Shown here: piece by piece, positions 36,388 to 44,851 of the stretch | Position numbering within the stretch: the first letter of the stretch is position 1 | Layout of the letters: every line of letters starts with the position of its first letter | DNA from: a bacterium | Lineage (GTDB): Bacteria; Bacteroidota; Bacteroidia; Flavobacteriales_D; Crocinitomicaceae | Assembly (NCBI GenBank): GCA_024742305.1 | Contig: JANSYQ010000004.1 | Location: 62,001 to 126,000, forward strand | Direction: 5' to 3' | DNA: 64,000 bases | Notes under the pieces: model-generated | What the model was told of the DNA's origin: nothing | Seen by the model: the letters and a program-made list of their open reading frames with translations, nothing else | Databases searched by the model: none | Program-made: the position numbers and the translations under genes

Positions 36388-38430
36388 ATGAAGTCCAAAT
36401 TCGGCCTTTTCTTCATCTTTTTATTGATTTTTGCTCAGGACGGAATCAGTCAGGGCTCACCGAAGGTGGATGTCAAAATCATACGTGTTTTGGATGCTAT
36501 TTACGATCATCATGTGCAGCCGAGACAAATTGACGCCGTCTTCGTAGAGGATTTCCAAGAACTTTTCTTCGAGGCCATAGATCCCATCGAAATCATTTTA
36601 ACAGAAGAAGAAGCGGGAATAATTCGCGGTATGTCGGATCAATTGGCTGGGAATTTTCGCTTGGAAGGGGCAGCATTCGTGGATTCCACCTACAACTTAT
36701 GGTCCAACGGGCTAGAAAGGGCAAAAAGAATTCTGTCAAAGTCAAGGGGACAAAAGTTGAAAATGAATGCGCCGGTAGACAGTCTTTTGTTTCAATCATT
36801 TGTGAGTGAGAGTCAGTTAGAGGAAAAGATTGCAGCGTATTTGAAATTGCAAACCGTTTCTGAGGCTATGGAGGCTATGACGGATGTAGAAAGTTACTCG
36901 GAACCACAATCATTTCTAGACTCTGCTCAGATCAATGTATACACCGAAATAGATGATTACTTCAAAGTGTTATCCAACGATAGAGAACTGTTTGATGAGT
37001 TTTTTCTCAATGCTCTCGCTAATACTTTTGATCCGCACACAGGATATTTCAATAATGCTGAATACGAAGACTTCAAGGAGGAACTTTCCAGTGAACGTGA
37101 GCTTTTCGGAATTGCGTACAAAAAGAATGGAAAAGGCGAGATTGAGATTTCGTCTTTAATGCCAGGAAGTTCTGCATGGCTGTCGGGAGAAATTCATGTG
37201 GGCGACATCGTCTTGGAAATTGATTTTGGTAGCGAAAAGCATGCTTTGAACGGAAAAACTCCCTACGAATTAGGCAAACTTTTCGAGTCGAACGATTCCA
37301 AAGAAATTACAATCAAAGTAAAAACGGCTGAGGGTAAGGAGAAGAAAATTCAGTTGTTCAAAACGAAGGTTTATAGCGATGGTGATAACATCAAATCGGC
37401 TGTTTTGCGCGGTAAGAAAACAGTGGGATATATTTCACTACCTGATTTTTACACCAATTGGGAAAGTGAGCAAGGTTTGGGGTGTGCTAACGACGTTGCC
37501 AAGGCAATTGTCAAGTTGAAAAAAGAGTCTGTCGAAGGAATCATTTTGGACCTTAGAAATAACGGCGGTGGTTCCTTAAAAGAAGCGGTAGATCTTGCTG
37601 GAATTTTCCTGAATTATGGGCCAATCTTGGTCACGAATGAAGGAGGGGAAAAGCCGTATACCATCAAAGATATGAACCGCGGATTGATTTTTTCCGGTCC
37701 CCTAGTGATTATGATCAACGGATACTCAGCTTCTGCTTCTGAGGTGGTTGCCGCAGCACTTCAAGATCACAACAGAGCGGTGATTGTGGGTGGGAAAAGT
37801 TATGGAAAAGCCACGGGACAAAGTTTCATTCCGCTGACTACCGATGGTGGATCTCCCATGTCTGAAGATGCCGTTTTTGGACAGATAAAAATTACCAACG
37901 CTACCTTGTATCGTATCAACCTTGAAACCAATCAAGCGAGAGGTGTAACTCCGGATATTTACTTACCTATTTCTCGACGCTACGAAGGCAATTACGAAGC
38001 TCAGGAGTTAACCTCACTGCGGTTGGATAGTATCTCGAAAAAAATGTACTATACGCCGCTCGGCGCGTCACCAATTCCAGCTTTAACTGCGCAAAGTGAA
38101 TTGCGCATCAACGGAGATTCAATCATCATTCAAATTTTGAAGTCTCAGGACCTAATTAACCAAAAAACCGAGGCATTTGATCCCTACTCGGCAACCCTTG
38201 GCGAGTGGGTTGAATTTGAAAAAGAGATGGTAGATCTAAACCGGCAGCAGGACGAGCTTATCGCCAATTATTCGGTATCTTTTCAACCAAAACCACTACA
38301 ATTTGACCAAGAGTTATACGATGTTGATGAAGTATTAAAAAAATACAACGACCGATTTTTGGAGCGTCTTCAAAACGACATCGATCTAAATGAAACCTAC
38401 GAAATTCTGAATCAATTAATTGAAAACTAA
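36388..38430 (+). CDS. C-terminal processing peptidase (S41A, Prc-like) with PDZ domain
   Basis: A 680-residue exported protein (signal peptide about 1-22, ending AQDGISQG). The N-terminal region matches the Prc DUF-like leader; a PDZ domain lies about residues 230-320 (SLMPGSSAWLSGEIHVGDIVLEID). The S41A core shows ILDLRNNGGGSLKEAVDLAG (about 387-406), nucleophile NGYSASASEVVAAAL (Ser near 446-449) and the general-base Lys in GKSYGKATGQSF (about 471-482). It trims or degrades periplasmic proteins from the C-terminus. I chose the ATG at 36388, where the signal peptide starts, rather than 36355. The next gene starts 11 bases after its stop. Confidence 0.92.
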   Translation: MKSKFGLFFIFLLIFAQDGISQGSPKVDVKIIRVLDAIYDHHVQPRQIDAVFVEDFQELFFEAIDPIEIILTEEEAGIIRGMSDQLAGNFRLEGAAFVDSTYNLWSNGLERAKRILSKSRGQKLKMNAPVDSLLFQSFVSESQLEEKIAAYLKLQTVSEAMEAMTDVESYSEPQSFLDSAQINVYTEIDDYFKVLSNDRELFDEFFLNALANTFDPHTGYFNNAEYEDFKEELSSERELFGIAYKKNGKGEIEISSLMPGSSAWLSGEIHVGDIVLEIDFGSEKHALNGKTPYELGKLFESNDSKEITIKVKTAEGKEKKIQLFKTKVYSDGDNIKSAVLRGKKTVGYISLPDFYTNWESEQGLGCANDVAKAIVKLKKESVEGIILDLRNNGGGSLKEAVDLAGIFLNYGPILVTNEGGEKPYTIKDMNRGLIFSGPLVIMINGYSASASEVVAAALQDHNRAVIVGGKSYGKATGQSFIPLTTDGGSPMSEDAVFGQIKITNATLYRINLETNQARGVTPDIYLPISRRYEGNYEAQELTSLRLDSISKKMYYTPLGASPIPALTAQSELRINGDSIIIQILKSQDLINQKTEAFDPYSATLGEWVEFEKEMVDLNRQQDELIANYSVSFQPKPLQFDQELYDVDEVLKKYNDRFLERLQNDIDLNETYEILNQLIEN

Positions 38431-38440
38431 ATACGTATAT

Positions 38441-39463
38441 ATGAAAACAATTTTACTCACTACGGCATTAATTTTTACAGCGATCGTTGCCAATGCACAA
38501 GATCCTGTCGAATATATGAACCAGTTCACGAATGAATATTCTGTGATTCAACAAGACATGTGGGATTATACACGAACAGTATCTCGGGGTCGGAGCGCAA
38601 GAAAAGTCGAAAAACGACGTATGGAACTAATTTCCACAGTGGAATCTGCATTAAAGAAAGCGGAACGCGCAAGCGATTACGAGGGAGACACCGACTTTCG
38701 TGATGCGGTAGTCGAATACTTCCAAATCATTGATATTGTCCTGAAAGAAGATTACGAGAAAATTGTGGATATGGAAGAAATTGCTGAGCAATCATACGAC
38801 GCCATGGAGGCCTACATGATGGCGAGGGATGCAGCTAGTGACAAACAGACGGAGGCGGCTGAAATGGTGAATGTGGCACAGGAGAAATTTGCAGAGGCGT
38901 TTGACATCGAGTTGATTGCATCAGAAGACAAATTGGACGAGAAGATGAAAATTGCCGGGCAAGTGTATGATCATTACAACGAGGTATTCTTGATCTTCTT
39001 CAAAAGTCACAAGCAAGAGATGTACCTTCTTGATGCCATGGCAGCGCAAGACATAAGTGCAATTGAGCAAAACGGTGAAGCATTAAAATCTGTTGTTGAA
39101 GCAGATATGGAGAAACTGAAGTCGATGTCTGGGTATGCCAATGACGATGCCATGATTGACGCAACCAAGGAACTATTCAAATTCTACCTAGATGAAGTGG
39201 AGGAAGTGCAGTTGACCGTTGATTTCTTCCTAAAGAAAGAGCGATTTGAGAAAATCAAAGAAAATTTCGATCAAATTAAGGACAAGAACAAAACTCAGGA
39301 AGACGTTGACGAATACAACAACGCAGTAAACGAAATGAATGAGGCAGCGCAGGCATTGAATGAGTCAGGAGAGAAGAACAATAAGTTACGCGAAAATCTC
39401 GTGAATGACTGGAATTCAACCGCTGAGAAGTACACGAATAAGCATGTACCTCGCGGAAAGTAA
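38441..39463 (+). CDS. Secreted helical protein (LIC11966-like surface protein)
   Basis: A 340-residue exported protein (signal peptide MKTILLTTALIFTAIVANAQ). The mature part is mostly helical and highly charged; residues 20-90 read like the LIC11966 surface family (QQDMWDYTRTVSRGRSARK, then EKRRMEL), and residues about 260-320 form a Lys/Glu/Asn-rich coiled coil. It probably sits in the periplasm or on the surface. It begins 11 bases after the processing-peptidase stop, so the two are likely one operon, and it ends 1 base from the convergent response regulator gene. Function unknown. Confidence 0.75.
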   Translation: MKTILLTTALIFTAIVANAQDPVEYMNQFTNEYSVIQQDMWDYTRTVSRGRSARKVEKRRMELISTVESALKKAERASDYEGDTDFRDAVVEYFQIIDIVLKEDYEKIVDMEEIAEQSYDAMEAYMMARDAASDKQTEAAEMVNVAQEKFAEAFDIELIASEDKLDEKMKIAGQVYDHYNEVFLIFFKSHKQEMYLLDAMAAQDISAIEQNGEALKSVVEADMEKLKSMSGYANDDAMIDATKELFKFYLDEVEEVQLTVDFFLKKERFEKIKENFDQIKDKNKTQEDVDEYNNAVNEMNEAAQALNESGEKNNKLRENLVNDWNSTAEKYTNKHVPRGK

Positions 39464-39464
39464 T

Positions 39465-40121
39465 TTACTTCACTGGGGTTAGTCCGTGTTTGATAGCGTA
39501 TAGCATCACTCCCACAACGTTTTTCGACCCTGTTTTTCGGGTAATATTAATCCGGTGATTGTGAACCGTGCGAACGCTTATGTTCAAATTTTCAGCAATT
39601 TCTTGGTTGGTGTTTTGCTCAAAAAGCTGCTGAATAATTTCAATTTCACGATTCGTAAGTTCTTCAGGTGGTCTTCCTTGAGGTTCCGGCGCAATGGTAT
39701 TATCTTCTACCAATTCAGCGATTAGGTCCGGTGAAACCTTGTCGTAGAAATAATACCCCATGCTGTCCACATCTCGAATTGCTTTCACCACCTTTTCAAA
39801 CTCTACGTCTTTGCAGAGGTAGCCTCGTGCCCCAAGCTTCATGTACTTCCTAACATGAATATCACTGTACTGCAAACTGAGAATAATCACACGAACCTTA
39901 GGGAACTCCGAACGAATAATTTCCAAAGCTGCGGGTCCATCCATTACAGGCATGTGTAAATCAAGCAAAACAATGTCCGGTGTTCTTTTCCGCATTTGGG
40001 CGATGAGATCTGAGCCATTGGCGGCCCCAATAGTTACTTCAATCTCTTTCTTACGGTGCAAGGAATCACTCAACAATTCACGGAACACCGTGTGGTCTTC
40101 AGCAATAGCAACTTGAATCAC
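39465..40121 (-). CDS. NarL/LuxR-family response regulator 1
   Basis: A 218-residue regulator. The receiver has AEDH near residue 8, the phospho-Asp in IVLLDLHMPVMDGP (about 54) and the switch Lys in GYLCKDVEFEKV. The output is a LuxR-type HTH (about 155-218: LTNREIEIIQQLFEQNTNQEIAENLNIS followed by RTVHNHRINITRKTGSKN; the span is continuous in the protein). The start is a GTG at 40121. It is a close paralogue of the next gene and of the regulator at 43248. No kinase is encoded directly beside it. A conserved element shared with the paralogue lies about 86 bases upstream (40207-40224). Confidence 0.92.
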   Translation of the reverse strand: MIQVAIAEDHTVFRELLSDSLHRKKEIEVTIGAANGSDLIAQMRKRTPDIVLLDLHMPVMDGPAALEIIRSEFPKVRVIILSLQYSDIHVRKYMKLGARGYLCKDVEFEKVVKAIRDVDSMGYYFYDKVSPDLIAELVEDNTIAPEPQGRPPEELTNREIEIIQQLFEQNTNQEIAENLNISVRTVHNHRINITRKTGSKNVVGVMLYAIKHGLTPVK

Positions 40122-40206
40122 GTTTGTATGGTTTTAACGATGAAGATATAGGGAATGACCCATCTCTCACGAAAAATACGCAGTGAATTATCGAAAATAA
40201 CACGAT

Positions 40207-40224
40207 TTTGAGTAGAAGTACTTA
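40207..40224 (-). promoter_or_regulatory. Putative operator, copy A (TAAGTA-N3-CTACTCAAA on the minus strand)
   Basis: On the plus strand the site is TTTGAGTAG-N3-TACTTA; 15 of 18 positions are identical to copy B at 40986-41003, differing only in the three central bases. It starts 86 bases upstream of the first codon of response regulator 1, nearly the same offset as copy B. It may bind one or more of the local NarL-type regulators; inference only. Confidence 0.5.
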
Positions 40225-40229
40225 CTCTT

Positions 40230-40901
40230 TTATAACGATTCTATATCCGTAAGTCCATTTCGCATTGCATAAATGAGTAACCCTATACTAGTTTTTGCTC
40301 CGGTTTTTTTCGAAATTCTTAAGCGATGGTTCTCGACTGTACGTTGACTAATTCTCAAAATTTTGGAGATTTCTTGACTGGTTTTTTGTTGACAAATCAA
40401 CCGAAGAATTTCAGTTTCACGTTCAGATAGAGGAGAATCGATGACAAGGTTCGAGTCTTTTCGTGAATTTCGAATGATATCGGATACTAATTGTCGTGAA
40501 ACCTGCTGGTTAAAGTGATAACCGTTGGTATGAACGTCTTTGATGGCTCGGACCAACGCAGGGTACTCACATCCTTTCGAAAGGAAAGCATTGGCACCCA
40601 TGGAAACGTATTTGCGAATATGGTCGGGCGAGTCGTACATGCTGAGAATAATCACCGACGGACGTCTCGCCGTTTCGATTCTTCCAAGGGATTTGAGTGT
40701 AGAACGACCATCCATTACGGGCATATTAAGGTCAAGAATAACAACATCTACAGGTTCATCCACCATTTTGTCTAGTAATTCTTGTCCGTGCGCCGCTTCA
40801 ATCACCACGGAAATATTCTCCTCAGATTGAAGTAGCTTGGCCATCGTTTGGCGCAAAATATCATGATCATCAGCAATGCCTACTCGAATAGATTTGGTCA
40901 T
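40230..40901 (-). CDS. NarL/LuxR-family response regulator 2
   Basis: A 223-residue regulator with receiver motifs ADDHD near residue 11, phospho-Asp in VVILDLNMPVMDGR, Lys in NAFLSKGCEYPALV, and a LuxR HTH (about 157-220: LSERETEILRLICQQKTSQEISKILRIS then RTVENHRLRISKKTGAKTS; continuous in the protein). I chose the ATG at 40901 over an upstream start at 40961 because the receiver begins directly after it. It lies 108 bases upstream of regulator 1 on the same strand and each has its own copy of the TTTGAGTAG-N3-TACTTA element. No partner kinase is adjacent; the split kinase at 42455 is a candidate. Confidence 0.92.
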   Translation of the reverse strand: MTKSIRVGIADDHDILRQTMAKLLQSEENISVVIEAAHGQELLDKMVDEPVDVVILDLNMPVMDGRSTLKSLGRIETARRPSVIILSMYDSPDHIRKYVSMGANAFLSKGCEYPALVRAIKDVHTNGYHFNQQVSRQLVSDIIRNSRKDSNLVIDSPLSERETEILRLICQQKTSQEISKILRISQRTVENHRLRISKKTGAKTSIGLLIYAMRNGLTDIESL

Positions 40902-40985
40902 TTTGTATCTAGTGTGGTTCGAATATAATAGCTTGTGTGAAAAATTTGTGAACGAAATCAAAAAAAGAAGGTTGAAATCTTAAAA

Positions 40986-41003
40986 TTTGAGTAGTTCTAC
41001 TTA
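40986..41003 (-). promoter_or_regulatory. Putative operator, copy B
   Basis: TTTGAGTAG-N3-TACTTA on the plus strand, 85 bases upstream of the ATG of response regulator 2. It also contains an AGTAG/CTACT inverted repeat around TT. Confidence 0.5.
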
Positions 41004-41125
41004 TGTGTCTTCTCGAAACCGTGAATACGGGTGGCATAGATTTCACGCCTATTTTCACAAAGAAAAATTATAATTCAGTAAATCAGTATATTACGGAATA
41101 TAAGGAATTATTGAATAGGTACAAA

Positions 41126-41144
41126 TACTTATTTGAAATAAGTA
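41126..41144. promoter_or_regulatory. Perfect 9-bp inverted repeat (TACTTATTT-G-AAATAAGTA)
   Basis: A 19-base palindrome around a single central G, built from the same TACTTA/TAAGTA hexamers as copies A and B. It lies between the divergent regulator 2 gene and the kinase cassette, a position suited to an operator for a dimeric regulator. Confidence 0.5.
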
Positions 41145-41516
41145 GATGTGCTTGTTAAGTTGATATGAGAGTTGCCGATATTACTTAGTTGTTTTGGTTG
41201 TGACAATAACTGGCTTTTTACTTAAAGCTTTGATTCTAATAGCCTTTATTTTTTGAGTTGATAATCATGGTATTCCTGATTGAAAGAAGTTAGAAAGAGT
41301 CGAAAACGGAGTAAATTTGAGACTAAGTAGTAACCACAAATGAGGTACGTGTAAATACGTAATTACATCATGCGTATTTATACCTCCATGGCTCTCTGAA
41401 CCTCCTTCTAATCAAAAGGTTGACGACTAGAGTGTCAATTAAGAGGAAAGGCACAGGCTGGAAAGTGCTTGTGGCATCTTTATAAATTGAAGAATAAACC
41501 TAAAAAAAATTACATT

Positions 41517-41831
41517 ATGGCATTTAACGGATCAGAAGGAGACTTCATAACATTAGCAGAGGGCGCAGCCATGACAAAGGCATGGAGAGATGCAAATAGC
41601 AGCGACGCAATTAAAGGTGTATTTTTCGGTAAAGAAAAGTTACAGCAGCTTCTAGATCAGGCAGGGTCTGAGGGAATTAGAATTTACTTCGGTTTGAACG
41701 AGGAAGGGAAGAATTCATTAGTTTTGGTAAGCGCTGACGCGGATCAGAATGATAATGTAAATGGACTGATACTAGACCGAGGAGCTTATTGCCCCGACAT
41801 TTGTAGCGCAGCTAACGCTTTAAACAGCTAA
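41517..41831 (+). CDS. Small protein of unknown function, first gene of the kinase cassette
   Basis: A 104-residue protein without signal peptide or membrane helix. It begins MAFNGSEGDFITLAEGAAM, has a beta-rich middle (GIRIYFGLNEEGKNSLVLVSAD) and ends in a Cys-containing tail, DRGAYCPDICSAANAL. The layout resembles a widespread family of Bacteroidota hypothetical proteins with a GIRIYYG-like strand and a C-terminal CPxxC motif; the match is from memory and uncertain. The next gene begins immediately at the following base (TAAATG), so all four genes from here to 43901 are probably one operon. Role unknown; a signal or sensor input for the kinase is one possibility. Confidence 0.7.
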   Translation: MAFNGSEGDFITLAEGAAMTKAWRDANSSDAIKGVFFGKEKLQQLLDQAGSEGIRIYFGLNEEGKNSLVLVSADADQNDNVNGLILDRGAYCPDICSAANALNS

Positions 41832-42476
41832 ATGACCAAAGAGCTTTTTAGCGTAATTACTGATATCGGAATAATAAGTTCATTTCTTCCGGTAATTGCA
41901 TTTGTTCTTAAAGGTAAGACTCGTCACAGTTTAAGACGAGTCTTACTGCTTTTGGCTTTAACATGGCTCGTTGCAGAGTGTCTAAATTGGTTTTTGGCTG
42001 AGAATAGATTAAACACGTTTATAGTTTACCACTTCTATGATTCAATCTCGACGATACTCTATTTAGTTCTATTCCATCAAGTCTTCCCAAGAAAGTACAA
42101 GAGGTCACTAATGTTAAGTATTGGGTCATTTTATCTTGTTCTTTTATGGGGCTATATTATTTACAACAACGGACTCTTTATGCCAATTACGTTCACTAGC
42201 GTCCTTTCCGCGCTTATCCCTTTGTTATTGGCTCTAGTTAATTTTTACTTTATTGCAACTGAAACAAGATTTGAGAAGTTGACAAGTGAACCATTTTTTT
42301 GGATTAACTCAGCAATCTTGATTCACTTTGGAGTGAGCCTTGTTTCTTTTATTTCAGTTGAAGCTATTTTAGGTTATCCCATGGTTCAAATGTACCTGTG
42401 GACTATTTTAATTGTTTCAAATATTATACACAATATTCTTTTTTCAATTGGGGTATGGCAAATGAGGCGAACATAA
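41832..42476 (+). CDS. Seven-helix membrane protein of unknown function, kinase cassette
   Basis: A 214-residue integral membrane protein with about seven hydrophobic helices (near residues 7-27, 36-55, 65-85, 93-112, 118-141, 155-175 and 185-206). No soluble domain or recognised motif is present. The gene starts directly on the base after the small-protein stop, and its 3' end overlaps the kinase start (42455) by 22 bases, so translation of the cassette is likely coupled. A sensory partner that works together with the kinase in the inner membrane fits its position; this is inference. Confidence 0.75.
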   Translation: MTKELFSVITDIGIISSFLPVIAFVLKGKTRHSLRRVLLLLALTWLVAECLNWFLAENRLNTFIVYHFYDSISTILYLVLFHQVFPRKYKRSLMLSIGSFYLVLLWGYIIYNNGLFMPITFTSVLSALIPLLLALVNFYFIATETRFEKLTSEPFFWINSAILIHFGVSLVSFISVEAILGYPMVQMYLWTILIVSNIIHNILFSIGVWQMRRT

Positions 42477-43251
42477 TATTAATTGCAATTATTACGAGCT
42501 TAGTATTTTTTGTGCTAATCCTCGCAATTGTAATGTATACGGTAATCTACAATCGCCGTATCATAAAAAAAGACAACGAACTCAAACTCTCTATCAAAAC
42601 CGTGAGTTAGCCGTTCTACGTGCAACCATTGAAACGCAGTCAAGTGAGCGAGAGAAAATAGCTTTAAACCTGCACGATGAAGTCGGTCCCTTGTTGTCTA
42701 CCATGAAACTGAAAATGTTCCAAAATCAAAAGGATTTCAAGGCGGGGACCATGCAGTACGAAACTTTTCAGAGTGACCGAGAGTTCCTTGATACCATCAT
42801 TAAAATTGTTCGGAAAGTTAGTCACGATTTATCACCATCCTTCGTTACAAAATTTGGAATTGTTCGTGCCATCGAAAACTTCATGAATGAGATGCACGGC
42901 ATAGACGTGGAGTTTGAAAGCAACTTAGACGATGAAGTGGAACTCCCCAACTTTATAAGCGCTAATCTTTACTATATCATCACAGAACTCATCAATAACC
43001 TCATCAAACATGAAGGAATTAAGCGTTTAGTGATCACATTTTACCTTGAAGGTGAAGAGTTAACAATCGCAATTGATCATGACGGAGTAGGCTTCACTCA
43101 AGAAGAATTTGATATCTTCGAAAAGAATTCCAAAGGGCTTGGTTTGTCGTCCATTAAATCGCGTAGTATTGTGATTGGAGGAGAACTGACATATAAAAAG
43201 CAACCGGATTCACCTAAAATTGAGATCAAAACGCCTGTAACCGTACCATGA
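42455..43251 (+). pseudogene. NarX/LiaS-type histidine kinase interrupted by a 2-base frameshift
   Basis: Two frames together make one kinase. The first (42455-42610) encodes MANEANIILIAIITSLVFF, a single membrane helix, and a linker up to KKDNELKLS before a premature TAG at 42608. The second frame, open from at least 42592, continues YQNRELAVLRATIETQ, then EREKIALNLHDEVGPLLS (phospho-His at 42673-42675) and an HATPase with ELINNLIKHE, DHDGVGF and GLGLSSIKSR. Removing one CT from the CTCTCT at 42587-42592 restores a single frame with the usual KLYQNRELA linker. The catalytic half is intact, so the change is recent, reversible (slippage) or a sequence error. The stop overlaps the regulator start by ATGA. 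Without correction only a truncated product or a re-initiated catalytic part can be made. Confidence 0.8.
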
Positions 43252-43901
43252 GCAAGACCATTCGAATTGCTATCGCCGAGGACCATGATTTAATGCGCCA
43301 AGGACTTGTGTCCTTACTAGATTCTGAGGAAAACATTAGCGTAGTATTTGATGTAGAAAACGGTGCAAGACTTTTTGATGAACTCAAGAAAAAAAAGGTT
43401 GATGTCGTTCTGCTTGACTTGGAAATGCCGGTCCTTAACGGACATCAAGCACTGAAAATTCTCTCCTCTCGTTATCCTGAGATTGCCGTCATCGTGGTGA
43501 GCATGCACTATTCTGATGGGTTTATCTCAGAGAGTATTGCTTCTGGCGCTAAAGGTTTTCTACCTAAGAATTGCGACATTGATAAAGTGGTAGATGCCAT
43601 TTATGCTGTTCAAGAGCAAGGCTATTATTTTGATGATAAGATTTCAAAAGCACTGCTCAATCGCATTATGAAAAGTGAATCCACTAACAACAAGTTCTCG
43701 CAGGATCCACTTACAAGTCGTGAGCATCAGATTGTAGAACTCGTGTGCTCCGGAAAAACCAACAAGGAAATTGCCAACTTACTTTGCTTGAGTGTAAGAA
43801 CGATTGAGGTACATCGGAACACCATCAACAAAAAAACGAATACCAAAAACATCGCTAGTTTGGTGACCTACGCCATAAAAAATGGACTTTATTCGGTTTA
43901 G
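43248..43901 (+). CDS. NarL/LuxR-family response regulator 3
   Basis: A 217-residue regulator with AEDHD near residue 10, phospho-Asp in VVLLDLEMPVLNGH, Lys in GFLPKNCDIDKV and a LuxR HTH (about 150-215, LTSREHQIVELVCSGKTNKE followed by RTIEVHRNTINKKT). Its ATG overlaps the kinase stop by ATGA, so it is the cognate partner of the split kinase. It is a paralogue of the two regulators at 39465 and 40230 on the other strand. Its last bases overlap the convergent radical SAM gene by four. Confidence 0.93.
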   Translation: MSKTIRIAIAEDHDLMRQGLVSLLDSEENISVVFDVENGARLFDELKKKKVDVVLLDLEMPVLNGHQALKILSSRYPEIAVIVVSMHYSDGFISESIASGAKGFLPKNCDIDKVVDAIYAVQEQGYYFDDKISKALLNRIMKSESTNNKFSQDPLTSREHQIVELVCSGKTNKEIANLLCLSVRTIEVHRNTINKKTNTKNIASLVTYAIKNGLYSV

Positions 43902-44851
43902 GCCCACACTTTTGTCCCCTCTGAGCAGTTCTGACAGATATCAATCTGTTCGCGATGTTGCAACACCGCATTTCTAAATGCACTATATCTAGGATGATAC
44001 CAAATCTCCTCGAACGAACTTGTCTTTAGATCGCCCAAAACATGTTTCGCGTCTTTGTCAAAACAACAGGGAACTACTTGTCCGTCCCAAGTGAAAACAG
44101 AAGAGGACCACATGCGCCAACAGTGATTACCGAGTGCATATTTTAATTTGTAGGTACCGTCGGATTGTAATTTGTAACGACTGTACTTTTCGTTTTCAGG
44201 CATCAACGGATTTCCGTTTTTATAATCGTACAATTGCGCTGTTTTGATCCGTACTTCATCAATGCCCATTTTTCTCCCTAGTTTGAAAACTTCGGGAATT
44301 TCATGCTCATTGGGCTTTACCGCTAAAAACTGGAAAATTAAATGAGGTGTGTGAGAGTTCAACTCTCTTTTCGCCGCCAACAAATGCTCCGTTCCTTCGA
44401 TTACCTTATCTAGCTTCCCGAAAACACGATAATTCTCATACGTTGCTTGTGTTAGGCCATCAATGGAAATAATCAATCGATCTAGTCCAGACGTTACAAT
44501 TTCTCTTGCTTTTTCTTTGGTGATGAAGTGCGCATTGGTTGAGGTCGCCGTGTAAATTTTACGTTTCTTCGCCGCTTTGATGAGGTCCAAAAAGTGCGGA
44601 TGTAAAAATGGCTCTCCTTGAAAATAGTAATTGATGTAAAAGACGGATTTCTTGGTTTGGTCCAACATGGTTTCGTGCAAATCCTGCTGAATTTTCCCAG
44701 TCGGTCGTGTAAATTGCTTTAACCCACTCGGACATTCAGGACAACCCAAATTACAGGCAGTGGTAGGCTCTATACTCAACGAAAAAGGGAGTCCTCGATG
44801 TCGAGATTTTTTAGAGATTCGCGAAACCCAGTAACTGAAATAAAGAACCAC
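43898..44851 (-). CDS. Radical SAM/SPASM protein
   Basis: At least 317 residues. The 4Fe-4S cluster that cleaves S-adenosylmethionine is bound by CNLGCPECP (C-x3-C-x2-C, about residue 33), and the C-terminal part has the SPASM-like auxiliary Cys set (CWRMWSS, VPCCFDKD, CQNCSEG). SPASM members modify peptides or carbohydrates; the substrate is unknown and no precursor peptide is adjacent. The GTG at 44851 is the first standard start, but the frame stays open and protein-like upstream to 44920 (ILRHLSFFRVWNVVVLYFSYW), where only ATT/ATC codons could start; see findings. It follows the PP2C gene on the same strand with about 100-160 bases between. Confidence 0.88.
   Translation of the reverse strand: MVLYFSYWVSRISKKSRHRGLPFSLSIEPTTACNLGCPECPSGLKQFTRPTGKIQQDLHETMLDQTKKSVFYINYYFQGEPFLHPHFLDLIKAAKKRKIYTATSTNAHFITKEKAREIVTSGLDRLIISIDGLTQATYENYRVFGKLDKVIEGTEHLLAAKRELNSHTPHLIFQFLAVKPNEHEIPEVFKLGRKMGIDEVRIKTAQLYDYKNGNPLMPENEKYSRYKLQSDGTYKLKYALGNHCWRMWSSSVFTWDGQVVPCCFDKDAKHVLGDLKTSSFEEIWYHPRYSAFRNAVLQHREQIDICQNCSEGTKVWA

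Larger units (their letters stand above)
40902..41516. other. 615-base intergenic region dense in TACTTA/TAAGTA hexamers
   Basis: No gene is visible. The stretch is very AT-rich and holds the element at 40986-41003, a 19-base palindrome at 41126-41144, and single hexamers at 41182, 41219 and 41324 (the last as TAAGTA). It separates the divergent response regulator 2 gene and the small-protein/7-TM/kinase cassette, so it probably carries both promoters, though no perfect TAnnTTTG box with TTG was found. Confidence 0.6.

Noticed and set aside
42691-43251. Treating the catalytic half of the kinase as a separate natural gene starting at TTG 42691
   Set aside because: It would start after the phospho-His; the conserved linker and the DHp helix lie upstream in the same frame, so this is a fragment of the split kinase.
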